Assembly (NCBI GenBank): GCA_041494885.1
Contig: JBGQBO010000001.1
Location: 124,001 to 188,000, forward strand
Source: JAIQFV01 sp041494885
Lineage (GTDB): Bacteria > Acidobacteriota > Terriglobia > JAIQFV01
Reading direction: 5' to 3'
DNA: 64,000 nt
The notes beneath the pieces are model-generated. The model was not told the origin of the DNA and did not search any database. It worked only from the letters and a program-made list of their open reading frames with translations. The position numbers and the translations under genes are program-made. Of this stretch, positions 1 through 8,591 are shown piece after piece; within the stretch, counting starts at the first letter, position 1, and every line of letters begins with the position of its first letter.

Positions 1-1311
1 TACCGATTTGAAGTCAGCGGTCGTGACCGTCTGATAGGCGTACTTGGTGGCAAAGGTCTGGAGCAGCGTGGAGGACTTGGAATCACCGATCAGATAGCGC
101 AACATGTGCAAGACGAAGGCGCCCTTGTATTGGACCACAGAACGATACTCGTCGGTCTCCTCGGTCAAGCGGCCCGCATTCGAGATGGAGCCCGCGCTCT
201 CGTGCACCAGCGCCTTGATTCCGATCTCCTTCATCTCGTCCTCATAGGCGCCCTCCCCGGCATAGTTTTCCATGAACAAAGCGGCTGAATAGCTCGCAAA
301 GCCTTCGCTGAGCCAGTAGTCACTCTTGGAGCGCGGGTTGAGCCGGAGCCCCCACCACTGGTGTGCAGTCTCATGGGCCAGCAACCGGTAATTCACCTTC
401 GCGCTCATCGTGCGTCGCGCCAAGAGCGTCAAGCCGGGTGCAGAGTAGCCGCCAACCGTGGAATCGTCGATTTCCGCGATGGAGTAACCGGCGAACGGAT
501 AGAGGGAGAAGCGGCTGATGTAAAACTCGATGATCTTGCCGGCCATTTCTCCGTAATCCTTTGCCAGTTTTACATCCGACTCGTTCAGGTACAAGGTGAC
601 AGGAATGGACTCGGTTTGAACCGTGGTCTGCACGTACTTCCCCGCCGCCACTGTCATCGGAAATTGCTGTGGGTCTGATTGCCAGTGATAAACATCTTCC
701 TTGGCGCCCTTATCCACGCCGGTCAGTTTTCCCTGGGAAACCACAACAATTCCTTTAGGAACGGTCATATTCAACTGGACGGCGGCCCGATCAAAATTGT
801 AGCCATTCATCGGCAGCCAAAAGGATCGCGCCAGGAGATACGAGCCCGTCTCGTCGATATTGGCGAGCTTGACGTCTTCAACCGGGCTGCGGTCGCTCTT
901 GTTCAATGTGCCGCGATACTCAAAAACCAGCACGCCTTCCTGCGGTTTGCTGATCGGCGCGTCGAGCTCGATGTGCAGTTTGGAGGCTTCGGCATCCTGA
1001 TCGAACCGGACAGGCCGGTTCTTTTCGTCCACCACCCGCGTCGGGACCAGGTTGGCATTAAAATCAAAATCCAGGCGAGAGACATTGCTCTCGAGGACGG
1101 CAAATTGGATCTTCACCTTGGCATCCAGCTGGTGTGCGGCCGGATTGAGGGTGGCATCGATCACATAGCTCTTGATGTCGATTCGCCCGCGAGGATCTTC
1201 CACTTCCTTGGCAATCGTCCGGACGGCGCCGTGGAAACAGAGTGAGAAACAGAATGTTGCCAACATGCGCTTATGCAACCTTCGATTCAGAAGCATTGAC
1301 CCTTCTTTCAT
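1..1311 (-). CDS. M1-family metallopeptidase (gluzincin), exported, 3' part beyond the left edge
   Basis: Zinc peptidase of the M1 aminopeptidase family; 437 codons are visible and the C-terminal part lies outside the window. The zinc motif HETAH is at residues 313-317, followed by WWG, and the third ligand Glu is at residue 336 in WLSEGFA, giving the family spacing HExxH-x18-E. A hydrophobic N-terminal stretch (about residues 12-26) looks like a signal peptide, so the enzyme is probably periplasmic or cell-surface. The start is placed at the ATG that overlaps the lpxB stop as ATGA, which suggests translational coupling; a second ATG at 1296 is possible. Odd feature: where classical M1 enzymes have GxMEN, this protein has GGYSAPG (residues 287-293), so the substrate amine-binding Glu is absent. 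It may therefore not be a standard aminopeptidase. Confidence 0.85.
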   Translation of the reverse strand, partial: MKEGSMLLNRRLHKRMLATFCFSLCFHGAVRTIAKEVEDPRGRIDIKSYVIDATLNPAAHQLDAKVKIQFAVLESNVSRLDFDFNANLVPTRVVDEKNRPVRFDQDAEASKLHIELDAPISKPQEGVLVFEYRGTLNKSDRSPVEDVKLANIDETGSYLLARSFWLPMNGYNFDRAAVQLNMTVPKGIVVVSQGKLTGVDKGAKEDVYHWQSDPQQFPMTVAAGKYVQTTVQTESIPVTLYLNESDVKLAKDYGEMAGKIIEFYISRFSLYPFAGYSIAEIDDSTVGGYSAPGLTLLARRTMSAKVNYRLLAHETAHQWWGLRLNPRSKSDYWLSEGFASYSAALFMENYAGEGAYEDEMKEIGIKALVHESAGSISNAGRLTEETDEYRSVVQYKGAFVLHMLRYLIGDSKSSTLLQTFATKYAYQTVTTADFKSV

Positions 1312-2540
1312 TCCGGGATGCCTGACACCGCCGAGGCCGGTGCCAGAGTCACCTGCTTGGATTCAACTTTGGCCCTTGGAGTTTCCAAATGAGACAAAAC
1401 AATTTGAGCTGCTCTCCCCATAGGTGAATGGTCCGTCGCCAGAATAGCTCGCAACGCTGCAAACTCCTTGAGCATGGCTTGGGACACAGCCGTATTGTCG
1501 AGCAGGTTCAGGACTTCCCTCTCCAGGGCCTGGGGCGAGAAATCCGACTGGTAAAGCTCGGGAACTACGGGACGTTTCAAAATCAAATTTACAAGACAGT
1601 AGTAATCGACGTCAATCAGCTTTTGCCCGATCCACCAGCTTAGGGGAGCCACCCTGTAGACACAGATCAACGGCACTCCCAGGAGTGCGGCCTCGAGGGT
1701 GGCTGTTCCCGAAGAGACCACGGCAAGGCTGGAATACTTCATGGCCCCACGCGGGCAATCTTCGATCACTTTCACGGGTGTGGTCTGATTGACGGCGCGT
1801 TCCCATCCTGCAATCGCCCCGGTGATGAAATCCATTCCCACGGTTGAGGAGGCGGCCAGGACGAACTGGACCTCAGGTCGAAGAGATCGAAGGCGGCAAG
1901 CCGTCTCGAGAAGGGGAATCAAATTGTGCCGGATCTCGTTTTTTCGACTCCCGGGCAACAAGGCAATCCGCGGGCGATTGGGATCAATCTCAAATCTTGA
2001 ATAAAATTCCTCGGGTTCGCATTCCACTTCCAGCATTTCCACCAGGGGGTGCCCGACGAATTCTACGGGTATTCCCGCATCCTGGTAGAACTGCCTCTCG
2101 AAAGGAAGAATACAGATCATTTCATCAATCAACTCTCGCAGGACCGAGAGCCGGCCCCGGCGCCAGGCCCAGAACTGAGGACTGATGAAGTAGATGATGC
2201 GTGCCCCCAGGGATTTGAGTCGAGAGCCAAGTCGAATATTGAAGTCCGGAAAATCGACCAATATCACCAGATCGGGCTTTCTGCGCTCGGCGGCAGTCAC
2301 TAGCCGAAGGAACCCGTCAAACAAATGCTCCAGATGGGAAAGCACCTCAACAAAGCCATGGACGGATATTTCTTCAACCGTGACCACAGCCTCCACCCCC
2401 TCCCGGCGCATCGCCGGGCCGGCACAGCCAAAGAAAGCGACAGGTTTCCGGGCCTGCTTTTGAATTTCTCGAACGAGTTGGGCCGCATACATCTCGCCCG
2501 AGGCTTCGCCCGCAACGATTAAGATTTCCGTATCCTTCAT
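1308..2540 (-). CDS. lpxB: Lipid-A-disaccharide synthase LpxB
   Basis: Glycosyltransferase family 19 enzyme that joins UDP-2,3-diacylglucosamine and lipid X (2,3-diacylglucosamine 1-phosphate) to form the lipid A disaccharide at the inner face of the cytoplasmic membrane. At 410 residues the length is close to the family norm. The N-terminal motif AGEASGE (about residues 11-17), the GHPLVE segment and the LLPGSRKNE nucleotide-binding segment mid-protein are typical. It lies 59 bp downstream of an LpxL-type acyltransferase and overlaps the M1 peptidase start by 4 nt, so the three are probably one minus-strand transcript. The gene is direct evidence for a lipid A outer membrane. Confidence 0.95.
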   Translation of the reverse strand: MKDTEILIVAGEASGEMYAAQLVREIQKQARKPVAFFGCAGPAMRREGVEAVVTVEEISVHGFVEVLSHLEHLFDGFLRLVTAAERRKPDLVILVDFPDFNIRLGSRLKSLGARIIYFISPQFWAWRRGRLSVLRELIDEMICILPFERQFYQDAGIPVEFVGHPLVEMLEVECEPEEFYSRFEIDPNRPRIALLPGSRKNEIRHNLIPLLETACRLRSLRPEVQFVLAASSTVGMDFITGAIAGWERAVNQTTPVKVIEDCPRGAMKYSSLAVVSSGTATLEAALLGVPLICVYRVAPLSWWIGQKLIDVDYYCLVNLILKRPVVPELYQSDFSPQALEREVLNLLDNTAVSQAMLKEFAALRAILATDHSPMGRAAQIVLSHLETPRAKVESKQVTLAPASAVSGIPE

Positions 2541-2599
2541 GAATCCAGCCTGTCGCTACATCCCCGGAGTGGGAAGTGGGGTCCTCTTGAGACTCCGCT

Positions 2600-3502
2600 T
2601 TACTCGTAAAGGGCCCGTTCGCCCTCCGGCCGCGTCTTCCAACGGCGATGAACCCATAGCCATTGATCGGGGTGGGCCCGTATTTTTTCCTCGAGAACCC
2701 GATTGAACCGGGCGGTATTGGTGATCACATCAACTTGAAAATTTCCCGTGTCCTGCAGGGGGACGGAAGGTTCAAAGCGGAGACGATGTTTCTTGACCCG
2801 TTCGTCCCAGATCAGCAATCCTGGAACCACCGCAGCCCCTGTGCGCATCGCCAGGGTCGCCAGCCCGGCGGTAGTGGATGCCGGAATGCCAAAGAAATCG
2901 GCGAACACTCCCTCCTCACGAGAGGCATTCTGGTCGATCAGAATCCCCACCGCCTCGTTCCTTCGGAGCGTACGCAGAATCTCGCGCATGGAATTGCGCT
3001 TGTCGATTCCCTTATTCCCGGCCATCTGGCGGTATTGCATAATCAGCGTATCCACCCGCGGATTATCGAGAGGTCGCACAAGGAACTTAAGGGGATATCC
3101 ATAGACTGAGTGGGCGAACGAGGCCAATTCCCAGGCGCCAAAATGGGCCGTCATGATCAAAACGCCCCTCCCCTGCTCCTTGGCCTTGGCATAGTTCTCA
3201 AACCCATCATAGATCACAATCTTCTCAATGTTCTGAAGCGTGAACTTGGGGAATTGGCTGAATTCCGCGAGGAGGCGGGCAAGATTCTTGAACACCCCCT
3301 TCACGATCCGGCGATGCTCTGTCTTGGTGAGACCGGGAAGCGCGAGGCTCAGGTTGAAATTGGCGACATGCCGCAACCGACCGGCAAGACAGTATCCCAG
3401 AAACCCGATGAGCTGAGTGACCCCTCGGGCGAGAGGCCGCGGCATCCGGGTGAGCAACTTCAACAAGGTGGCGGCCAAATAAAATTCGAGTCGTTCGCGC
3501 AA
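2600..3502 (-). CDS. LpxL/HtrB-type lipid A biosynthesis acyltransferase
   Basis: Member of the LpxL/LpxM/HtrB late acyltransferase family, which transfers acyl chains to lipid A precursors at the inner membrane. The HxxxxE catalytic motif is seen as HFGAWE near residue 120, and a later DQN segment (LIDQNA) and FFGIPA segment also match the family. A hydrophobic N-terminal anchor precedes it. The start is uncertain: TTG at 3502 has an AGGG ribosome site 6 nt upstream and gives the normal N-terminus (LRERLEFYL); the frame stays open to a TTG at 3559 with no good ribosome site. It is upstream of lpxB on the same strand, consistent with a lipid A cluster. Confidence 0.88.
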   Translation of the reverse strand: MRERLEFYLAATLLKLLTRMPRPLARGVTQLIGFLGYCLAGRLRHVANFNLSLALPGLTKTEHRRIVKGVFKNLARLLAEFSQFPKFTLQNIEKIVIYDGFENYAKAKEQGRGVLIMTAHFGAWELASFAHSVYGYPLKFLVRPLDNPRVDTLIMQYRQMAGNKGIDKRNSMREILRTLRRNEAVGILIDQNASREEGVFADFFGIPASTTAGLATLAMRTGAAVVPGLLIWDERVKKHRLRFEPSVPLQDTGNFQVDVITNTARFNRVLEEKIRAHPDQWLWVHRRWKTRPEGERALYE

Positions 3503-3598
3503 TGGAAACCCTGAGAGAGGTGATCCTGTTTGGATTAGGTCAAAACCGGCGGTGAGCAACCTTGACGATATGCGAATTCACTATCCCCAAGTGCGGGG

Positions 3599-3627
3599 TT
3601 CAATCTCGTGACAGGATAGTATATTAT
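3599..3627 (+). promoter_or_regulatory. Possible sigma70-type promoter for the ArnT-type gene
   Basis: TTCAAT and TATTAT are separated by 17 nt in the gap between two divergent genes. The -35 box is a weak match. Position fits transcription of the plus-strand glycosyltransferase gene with a leader of about 70 nt. Confidence 0.3.
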
Positions 3628-3702
3628 CATTACTCTGCCCATCGTGGCACTGGGGAAGGCAGATCGATAACCGCAGTCAACCGGCTCGATGAGACACCGC
3701 GC

Positions 3703-5340
3703 ATGATCAACCGCCCGATCCGCATCGCCCTCCTGATCACGGGGTTCATTGTAGTGGTCCTGCTCTTCTTCCTCCGGCTGGACGCCATGGGACTGACCGG
3801 CCCGGATGAACCGCGCTATGCCGAGGTGGCCAAGGAAATGCTCCTGTCCCACGATTACATCACCCCCCGGCTTTTGGGACAGCCCTGGTTCGAAAAACCG
3901 GTGTTGTATTATTGGTCTACTGCGTTGGCGTATTCCCACTGGGGAGTGAATGAAACAGCCGCCCGGCTCCCCTCCGCAGTCGCTGCCTTCCTGTTGACCT
4001 TGACCTTGCTCCTGGCACCGCGGCCGATCCTTAACTTTGAGTCCCGGGGACTGAGTTCCCTTATCTTCGCCACCAGTTTGGGGGGAATCGTGTTCTCCCG
4101 CGCCGCGTCCACAGATATGCTCCTGACCGCTACCTTCAGCATTGCCATGATTCTTTTCTGGGTAGTTCTCCAGGATCCGGCCACCACTCAATCCAACTTA
4201 AGGGTTGTTCTGGCCTACCTTGCTCTCGGTTTGTCGGTCCTGGCGAAGGGGCCGGTGGGGGTCGTTCTCGCCGCCGCCATCCTGTTCTGCTATTTCTGGA
4301 TTTCCGGGGAGTGGAAGAAGATCGGAAAGCTAAAGATCCCTTTGGGAATTGCCCTGATGGCGGCCGTTGATCTTCCATGGTTTCTGCTCTGCTATCGGGC
4401 GAACGGCTGGGTGTTCATCGACACCTTTCTCGTTCGCCATAACCTTTTGAGGTTTGCAACCAACGATTTCCAGCACTGGCGTCCTTTTTGGTTTTATATC
4501 CCCGTCATCCTGGGAGCCCTGCTTCCCTGGAGTTTCTTTCTCCTCCTGACGGGGAGTCGAGTCCGCGAGTTTCTTAATCTCGGTACTTGGAGGATTCGCC
4601 CTCATCGAACATTTCTGGCGTTGTGGGTGGTTATCCCCCTGTTGTTTTTCACGATCGCCCAGTCGAAGTTGCCCGGGTACATTCTTCCAGTGTTGGTCCC
4701 TCTCTCGATCATCCTCGCAAACTCCCTCATTGCCGCAAGCCACCCCTCTCCGATGAGGGAAACTCGAAACCAGGCCTTGCGGTCATTTCGATGGGCCCTC
4801 GGCCTTGAGCTCTTATTTTTTGCATTCCTTCTGATCTCTTCGCACAGGATCACTTCAAGGTTCCAACTCGCCCTGGGCGGCCTCGAGTGGGTCATCGGGA
4901 TCACTGCGTCCCTCATGATCGTCGTCTTAATCTGCTGCCTCTTCCACCCTCGCGGCCTCTTCATCGCCCTGGGCAGTCACGTATTGATAATGGCTGCACT
5001 GGTCATCGTCGCTACCCTGCGCATTCTGCCTCACCTTGATCCCGAAATTTCTGTGCGCCCTGCTGTCCAGGCCCTGCATCGGATCTCCGGATCGCCCCGT
5101 GTTTTTGTCTTTGAGGTTTCCCGCAGCGTTCGCTATGGGCTTGATTTTTACCTCACCCCGCCGCCCGTGCCCGTGAACTCCCCCCAGGACATATCTCATC
5201 CGCGGTCGCAGAGCAATGAATTCCTCGTGATCTCCACTCGGGCCCCGAAGCTTGATGCAATCCACGCGGCTTTTCCGGGAGAGGTCATATACCAGTCCCG
5301 GGAAATAGTGGTCTGGCGGATGGGGGCCGGCCCTGAATGA
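3703..5340 (+). CDS. ArnT-type (GT83/PMT-like) membrane glycosyltransferase
   Basis: Multi-pass membrane protein of 545 residues in the GT-C superfamily, closest to ArnT, which transfers a sugar from an undecaprenyl carrier to lipid A or other envelope glycans in the periplasm. The signature GPDEPRYAEVAKEM near residue 35 holds the acidic catalytic residue of the family, followed by GQPWFEKPVLYYW. Roughly a dozen hydrophobic segments follow. The start ATG precedes a classic first membrane helix; an open frame runs further upstream to 3562 but without family-like sequence. It is divergent from the lipid A genes, which supports a role in envelope modification. The actual sugar cannot be told from the sequence. 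Confidence 0.85.
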   Translation: MINRPIRIALLITGFIVVVLLFFLRLDAMGLTGPDEPRYAEVAKEMLLSHDYITPRLLGQPWFEKPVLYYWSTALAYSHWGVNETAARLPSAVAAFLLTLTLLLAPRPILNFESRGLSSLIFATSLGGIVFSRAASTDMLLTATFSIAMILFWVVLQDPATTQSNLRVVLAYLALGLSVLAKGPVGVVLAAAILFCYFWISGEWKKIGKLKIPLGIALMAAVDLPWFLLCYRANGWVFIDTFLVRHNLLRFATNDFQHWRPFWFYIPVILGALLPWSFFLLLTGSRVREFLNLGTWRIRPHRTFLALWVVIPLLFFTIAQSKLPGYILPVLVPLSIILANSLIAASHPSPMRETRNQALRSFRWALGLELLFFAFLLISSHRITSRFQLALGGLEWVIGITASLMIVVLICCLFHPRGLFIALGSHVLIMAALVIVATLRILPHLDPEISVRPAVQALHRISGSPRVFVFEVSRSVRYGLDFYLTPPPVPVNSPQDISHPRSQSNEFLVISTRAPKLDAIHAAFPGEVIYQSREIVVWRMGAGPE

Positions 5341-5396
5341 AGGAGCTTTCGGCAGGAGGGCGAGAGAAGAAGAAAACGTCACGAGGGCAAAACCGG

Positions 5397-5738
5397 TCAA
5401 TTGATTTTCATTCGCCCTGAGAACCCCTCTTCATAGGTGTGGTAGTGATCCAGTGCCTTTTCCGGATATTTCCAACAGTAATATCCCTTACCATTGTCAA
5501 AATCGACGAGCCAGAGCCCCTTAATTTCACACCCGAGCTTTTTCATTTGTTCCGCCCAGGTCGTGACGATGATTTCGTAGCGTTCTTCCAGTTCAGCGCG
5601 ATGCTCGCCGGCGGCCCCGGCAGTACGTAATTCTTCTGTAACCCCGTTGGTTTGCTGGAAGGCATTGTCCGTCACTTTCCAGACGTAAGGGATCAACTGC
5701 TTGGCTTCCTGGTAGGTGAAGATTCTCTTCTCACTCAT
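5397..5738 (-). CDS. DUF2203 family protein
   Basis: Small soluble protein of 113 residues. It matches the DUF2203 pattern: an N-terminal FTYQEAKQLIPYV segment, a predicted helical middle, then a motif in which the chain states a rule of the family (GLWLVDFDN, a GYYCWKYPE segment and a terminal EEGFSGRMKI). Members are widespread in Acidobacteria, Chloroflexi and Cyanobacteria; no function is established. It stands alone on the minus strand, convergent with the ArnT-type gene. Confidence 0.75.
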   Translation of the reverse strand: MSEKRIFTYQEAKQLIPYVWKVTDNAFQQTNGVTEELRTAGAAGEHRAELEERYEIIVTTWAEQMKKLGCEIKGLWLVDFDNGKGYYCWKYPEKALDHYHTYEEGFSGRMKIN

Positions 5739-5844
5739 GGGATGTGGGCAGCATTAATTAACTTTGTTGAGGTGGATGGCAACTTGGACCGGTTTGCCGG
5801 CGGTCGGTGTCTTCGGCTTCACATTGCATCTGCCGACCAAGCCG

Positions 5845-6279
5845 TTACTCTCCGGGAGACTGTTGGACCGACCCTTTTTTCTTAAGAAAGGCTTCAAAGT
5901 AGCATAAGGACTGACGATGGACGATCGGGTTTGAATGCGGGTTTTCGATCTGCCGGCTGGAGACGTTGAAGATTAATTCGCCATGCCGATGAGGTTGATG
6001 GTGGTTTTCCATGATATAGCTGGCCACGATTTTTTCGTTCTTATCATGAATGATCGCAAAACGAATCGCCTGGTACGGGTGTTGTTTTGGAAAGTACGGG
6101 CAGTCATCAGGATAACCAAAATTGCAGTGCTCCTTTTGAATCGAATCTTCAGGAACCATCGAAGTTTTCCCGATGGTCCGGCATTCCCCGGAAAAACCTT
6201 CCCCTAACGGGGTTTCGGGGCGACCTGGCCAGCGCCGTTGGTCCATCGGTTCCAAAGGAAAGAAGAAAGGACATGCCAT
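5845..6279 (-). CDS. Hypothetical small protein with a CNFGYPxxCPYFP cysteine motif
   Basis: Not recognised with certainty. The 144-residue frame starts at an ATG with a good ribosome site (AGAGGTG, 7 nt spacing). It has a Cys near residue 33, then HCNFGYPDDCPYFP near residues 52-65, a segment AIRFAIIHDKNEKIVASYI that looks like a beta hairpin, and a run HHQPHRHGEL that is rich in His. Cys and His are clustered as in metal-binding proteins, but no known fold is obvious. The first 20 or so residues look less protein-like, so a later start is possible. Confidence 0.5.
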   Translation of the reverse strand: MACPFFFPLEPMDQRRWPGRPETPLGEGFSGECRTIGKTSMVPEDSIQKEHCNFGYPDDCPYFPKQHPYQAIRFAIIHDKNEKIVASYIMENHHQPHRHGELIFNVSSRQIENPHSNPIVHRQSLCYFEAFLKKKGSVQQSPGE

Positions 6280-6904
6280 GAATGCCCACCTCTGAATAAA
6301 GAAGTCGTCGTTTCACTAAACCACGCATGCACCTTGCTCGGACCCTGCAAGGCATTATATCAAACTTTCGCTGGTCTTCCCCTGCGTTTAACCGCACCGC
6401 TTTCATGGGAGCGCGAGTCTCCTGCCTGCTGGCTCACTTGCCTGTCCACAACAGGAGAAGTTTGATGGTCCGGCAATGGGTCCGCCTTAAAATGAATAAC
6501 GGAGTAGGGGGCAACCTCAACTCATTTCCGCGAACGGGTGGCCAATGTTCGGTGACGAGGGGACTTCACATTTCTGGTCAGACCGCATGGATCTCAGACT
6601 GCATGGATGAAAGAAAAGCGGAGCATGTCACCGACGCCCCGCAAGAAGGGTGGTTACGAGAGGAAAGAATTGCCCACAGAGGATTGATTGATGTTCAATG
6701 CCTTGGGGTCAATGGGCGCCATGGAAGCATTCACCCATCGGTCTTGAAATCTCCTGGCACAGAGGAATCCGGGGAGGGAGGAGACAGAAACATCCTCCTC
6801 TTTCGGCATTTCATTCGAGACTTGCGCACCCAAACGCTAATGGAGGGAGACCATCATTTTTGGAGCAAGGCCAGTCCTTGAGACCCCCCTCCCGCGGACT
6901 CAAT
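6280..6904. other. Gene-free stretch
   Basis: About 620 bases with no reading frame that resembles a protein. A plus-strand frame of 184 codons crosses it, but its composition is not protein-like. No RNA gene, strong promoter or terminator was recognised. Confidence 0.5.
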
Positions 6905-7264
6905 TCATTGTTCAAACACCAGGGCCTGCTTGGTTCCACCCAGACGAATTTCAATGAGAGTTCGAGTCCCGTCGGCGTTAATTCGAGAAACGACCTCGGT
7001 CATGGAGTACTTGCTATCCCGATCCACGAGCCGCGCGCTGGTGGTTGCGACGACTTTGGTTTGGTGCTTGAAGGTCACAGTGGCATCCGGGCTGTGTGTC
7101 ACCCAGCTTACCTTATAATCGCCCGGAGCCACTTGAGAGCCATTCAGCGACAGGGGTTGGTTCACGGTGATATCGACGGAGTCCTTCGCGAAAGCTGGAA
7201 CGCTCGCCACCAAGAGAGTGGCCAGAGTCAGGACTGAGATCTTCCACTTCATTTGCTTTGTCAT
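6905..7264 (-). CDS. Secreted small protein of an acidobacteria-like family
   Basis: Protein of 119 residues with a clear Sec signal peptide (Lys-rich start, hydrophobic core, VPAFA cleavage region near residue 26). The mature part is about 93 residues of predicted beta strands: VDITVNQPLSLNGSQVAPGD, then short strands around TVTFKHQTKVVATTSARLV. Short exported proteins of this build, in which a ligand is 'added to keep' a strand sandwich (pattern x-PGxYKVSW), are common in Acidobacteria and have no known role. The ATG at 7264 follows AAGGGAGAAAAG; an upstream in-frame GTG at 7282 is less likely. It has no operon partner. Confidence 0.7.
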   Translation of the reverse strand: MTKQMKWKISVLTLATLLVASVPAFAKDSVDITVNQPLSLNGSQVAPGDYKVSWVTHSPDATVTFKHQTKVVATTSARLVDRDSKYSMTEVVSRINADGTRTLIEIRLGGTKQALVFEQ

Positions 7265-7282
7265 TTTCTTTTCTCCCTTCAC

Positions 7283-7904
7283 ATCCAGTTAACTTTCCAA
7301 ATGAGCCATTGGGCTCAAAGCCAGTGTTTCACCTCCTACCGTGCGCCTGTCCGGGTCGATCACCCCCTTCCTTTTAGGAGCATTTCTGAATTCTTGACCG
7401 GAAGATATGATGTAACTCGGGTTCGTCGTTCAAACCTAAACTTATACCGATGACACTGCGCGAGGTTCTTCCCCCCTCAATCAGTGAACTGAAATGCCAC
7501 GATGGCTGATCAAGGTCCCTAGGTCGTATTTGAGTTCATTGGATTAGACGAAGAAAATTTCGGATTGTTTCAACAATGAGGAAAAACCCTTGTAATTGTT
7601 TGTCTCTTATTCCTTCTATGAACGGGTCTGTCCTCAGGCTCATCAGACATACTTCCCCGACAAGCAGCCGGCCCGGTATCTGGATGATTTCCCGGTCTTC
7701 GACTTACAGATCGCCAGGCATCCAACAGGAATTCTGAGAGATGGGCTGAATTTCTATTTTCGGGTCCACTGATTGCGGGGTTTGAAGCGATGCGAGGGGT
7801 TCACTTTAACGAGTGGCTGCCTCACCAAGGCGGCGAAGCAGTCCGTTTCGAAATCCGCTGGCAAGGGGGATTGCGCCGGAGTGGGGCAAGGATGGGGACA
7901 GGGG
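7283..7904. other. Gene-free stretch with a possible decayed coding fragment
   Basis: About 620 bases between the small secreted protein and the response regulator. The only protein-like stretch is a plus-strand open frame of 58 codons at 7596-7772, discussed as a finding. Nothing else was recognised. Confidence 0.45.
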
Positions 7905-8591
7905 TTAACCCAAGAACTTGTAGCCAGTCCCGTGAATCGTAATGATGAACTTTGGCTCCGACGGTTTGTCTTCGATTTTTTGTCTCACTTTCGCGACATG
8001 ATTATCCACCGTCCGAGTGGTGGGATATTGATCATAGCCCCAGACATCATCCAGAAGCCGGTCACGACTCAGCGTCTCGCCGCGGTGTTGAACGAAGTAT
8101 TTCAGAAGCTCGAATTCCTTGGTGGAGAGATCGAGGGGGCGTTTATTCCGGCTCGCCTGGTGCTTCACAAAATCCAATTCGATGTTGCCGAAGCGATACT
8201 GTTCAATGCCCTGGTTCCGGCCCTCGATTCGGCGCAGGACCGCCTTGACGCGAGCGAGCAATTCCCGGATACTGAATGGCTTCGTCACGTAATCGTCGGC
8301 TCCCAGCTCGAGGCCGACCACCTTGTCGATTTCCTGTCCTCGGGCGGTCAGCATCACCACAGGCATGGTATATCCCTTGGCCCGCAGTTCCTTGCAGACG
8401 TCCAGCCCGCTCTTCTTGGGCATCATTATGTCGAGGATCACCAGGTCAGGCTTCTCGTCGATGGCCTTGTTCAGCCCCGCCTCCCCATCATTTGCCGAGA
8501 TGACTTCGTAGCCCTCCAGTTCAAAATTGTCGGTCAATCCCAGCACCATGTTGGGTTCGTCTTCTACAATAAGGATTTTCGGCTTGGTCAC
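7905..8591 (-). CDS. OmpR/PhoB-family response regulator
   Basis: Two-domain DNA-binding regulator of 228 residues. The receiver domain (residues 1-120) has the acidic pair ED near residue 11, the phosphoacceptor Asp in LVILDIMMP near residue 54, the Thr in MLTARG and the Lys in YVTKPFS. The C-terminal part (about 130-228) is a winged helix with the typical SRDRLLDDVWG and TVDNHVAKVRQKIE segments. The GTG start overlaps the stop of the sensor kinase as GTGA, so the two are translationally coupled and form a cognate pair. The stimulus and targets cannot be read from the sequence. Confidence 0.93.
   Translation of the reverse strand: MTKPKILIVEDEPNMVLGLTDNFELEGYEVISANDGEAGLNKAIDEKPDLVILDIMMPKKSGLDVCKELRAKGYTMPVVMLTARGQEIDKVVGLELGADDYVTKPFSIRELLARVKAVLRRIEGRNQGIEQYRFGNIELDFVKHQASRNKRPLDLSTKEFELLKYFVQHRGETLSRDRLLDDVWGYDQYPTTRTVDNHVAKVRQKIEDKPSEPKFIITIHGTGYKFLG

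Noticed and set aside
6327..6881. Plus-strand open frame of 184 codons in a gene-free gap
   Set aside because: No ribosome site, no motif, and uneven composition; not convincing as a protein.
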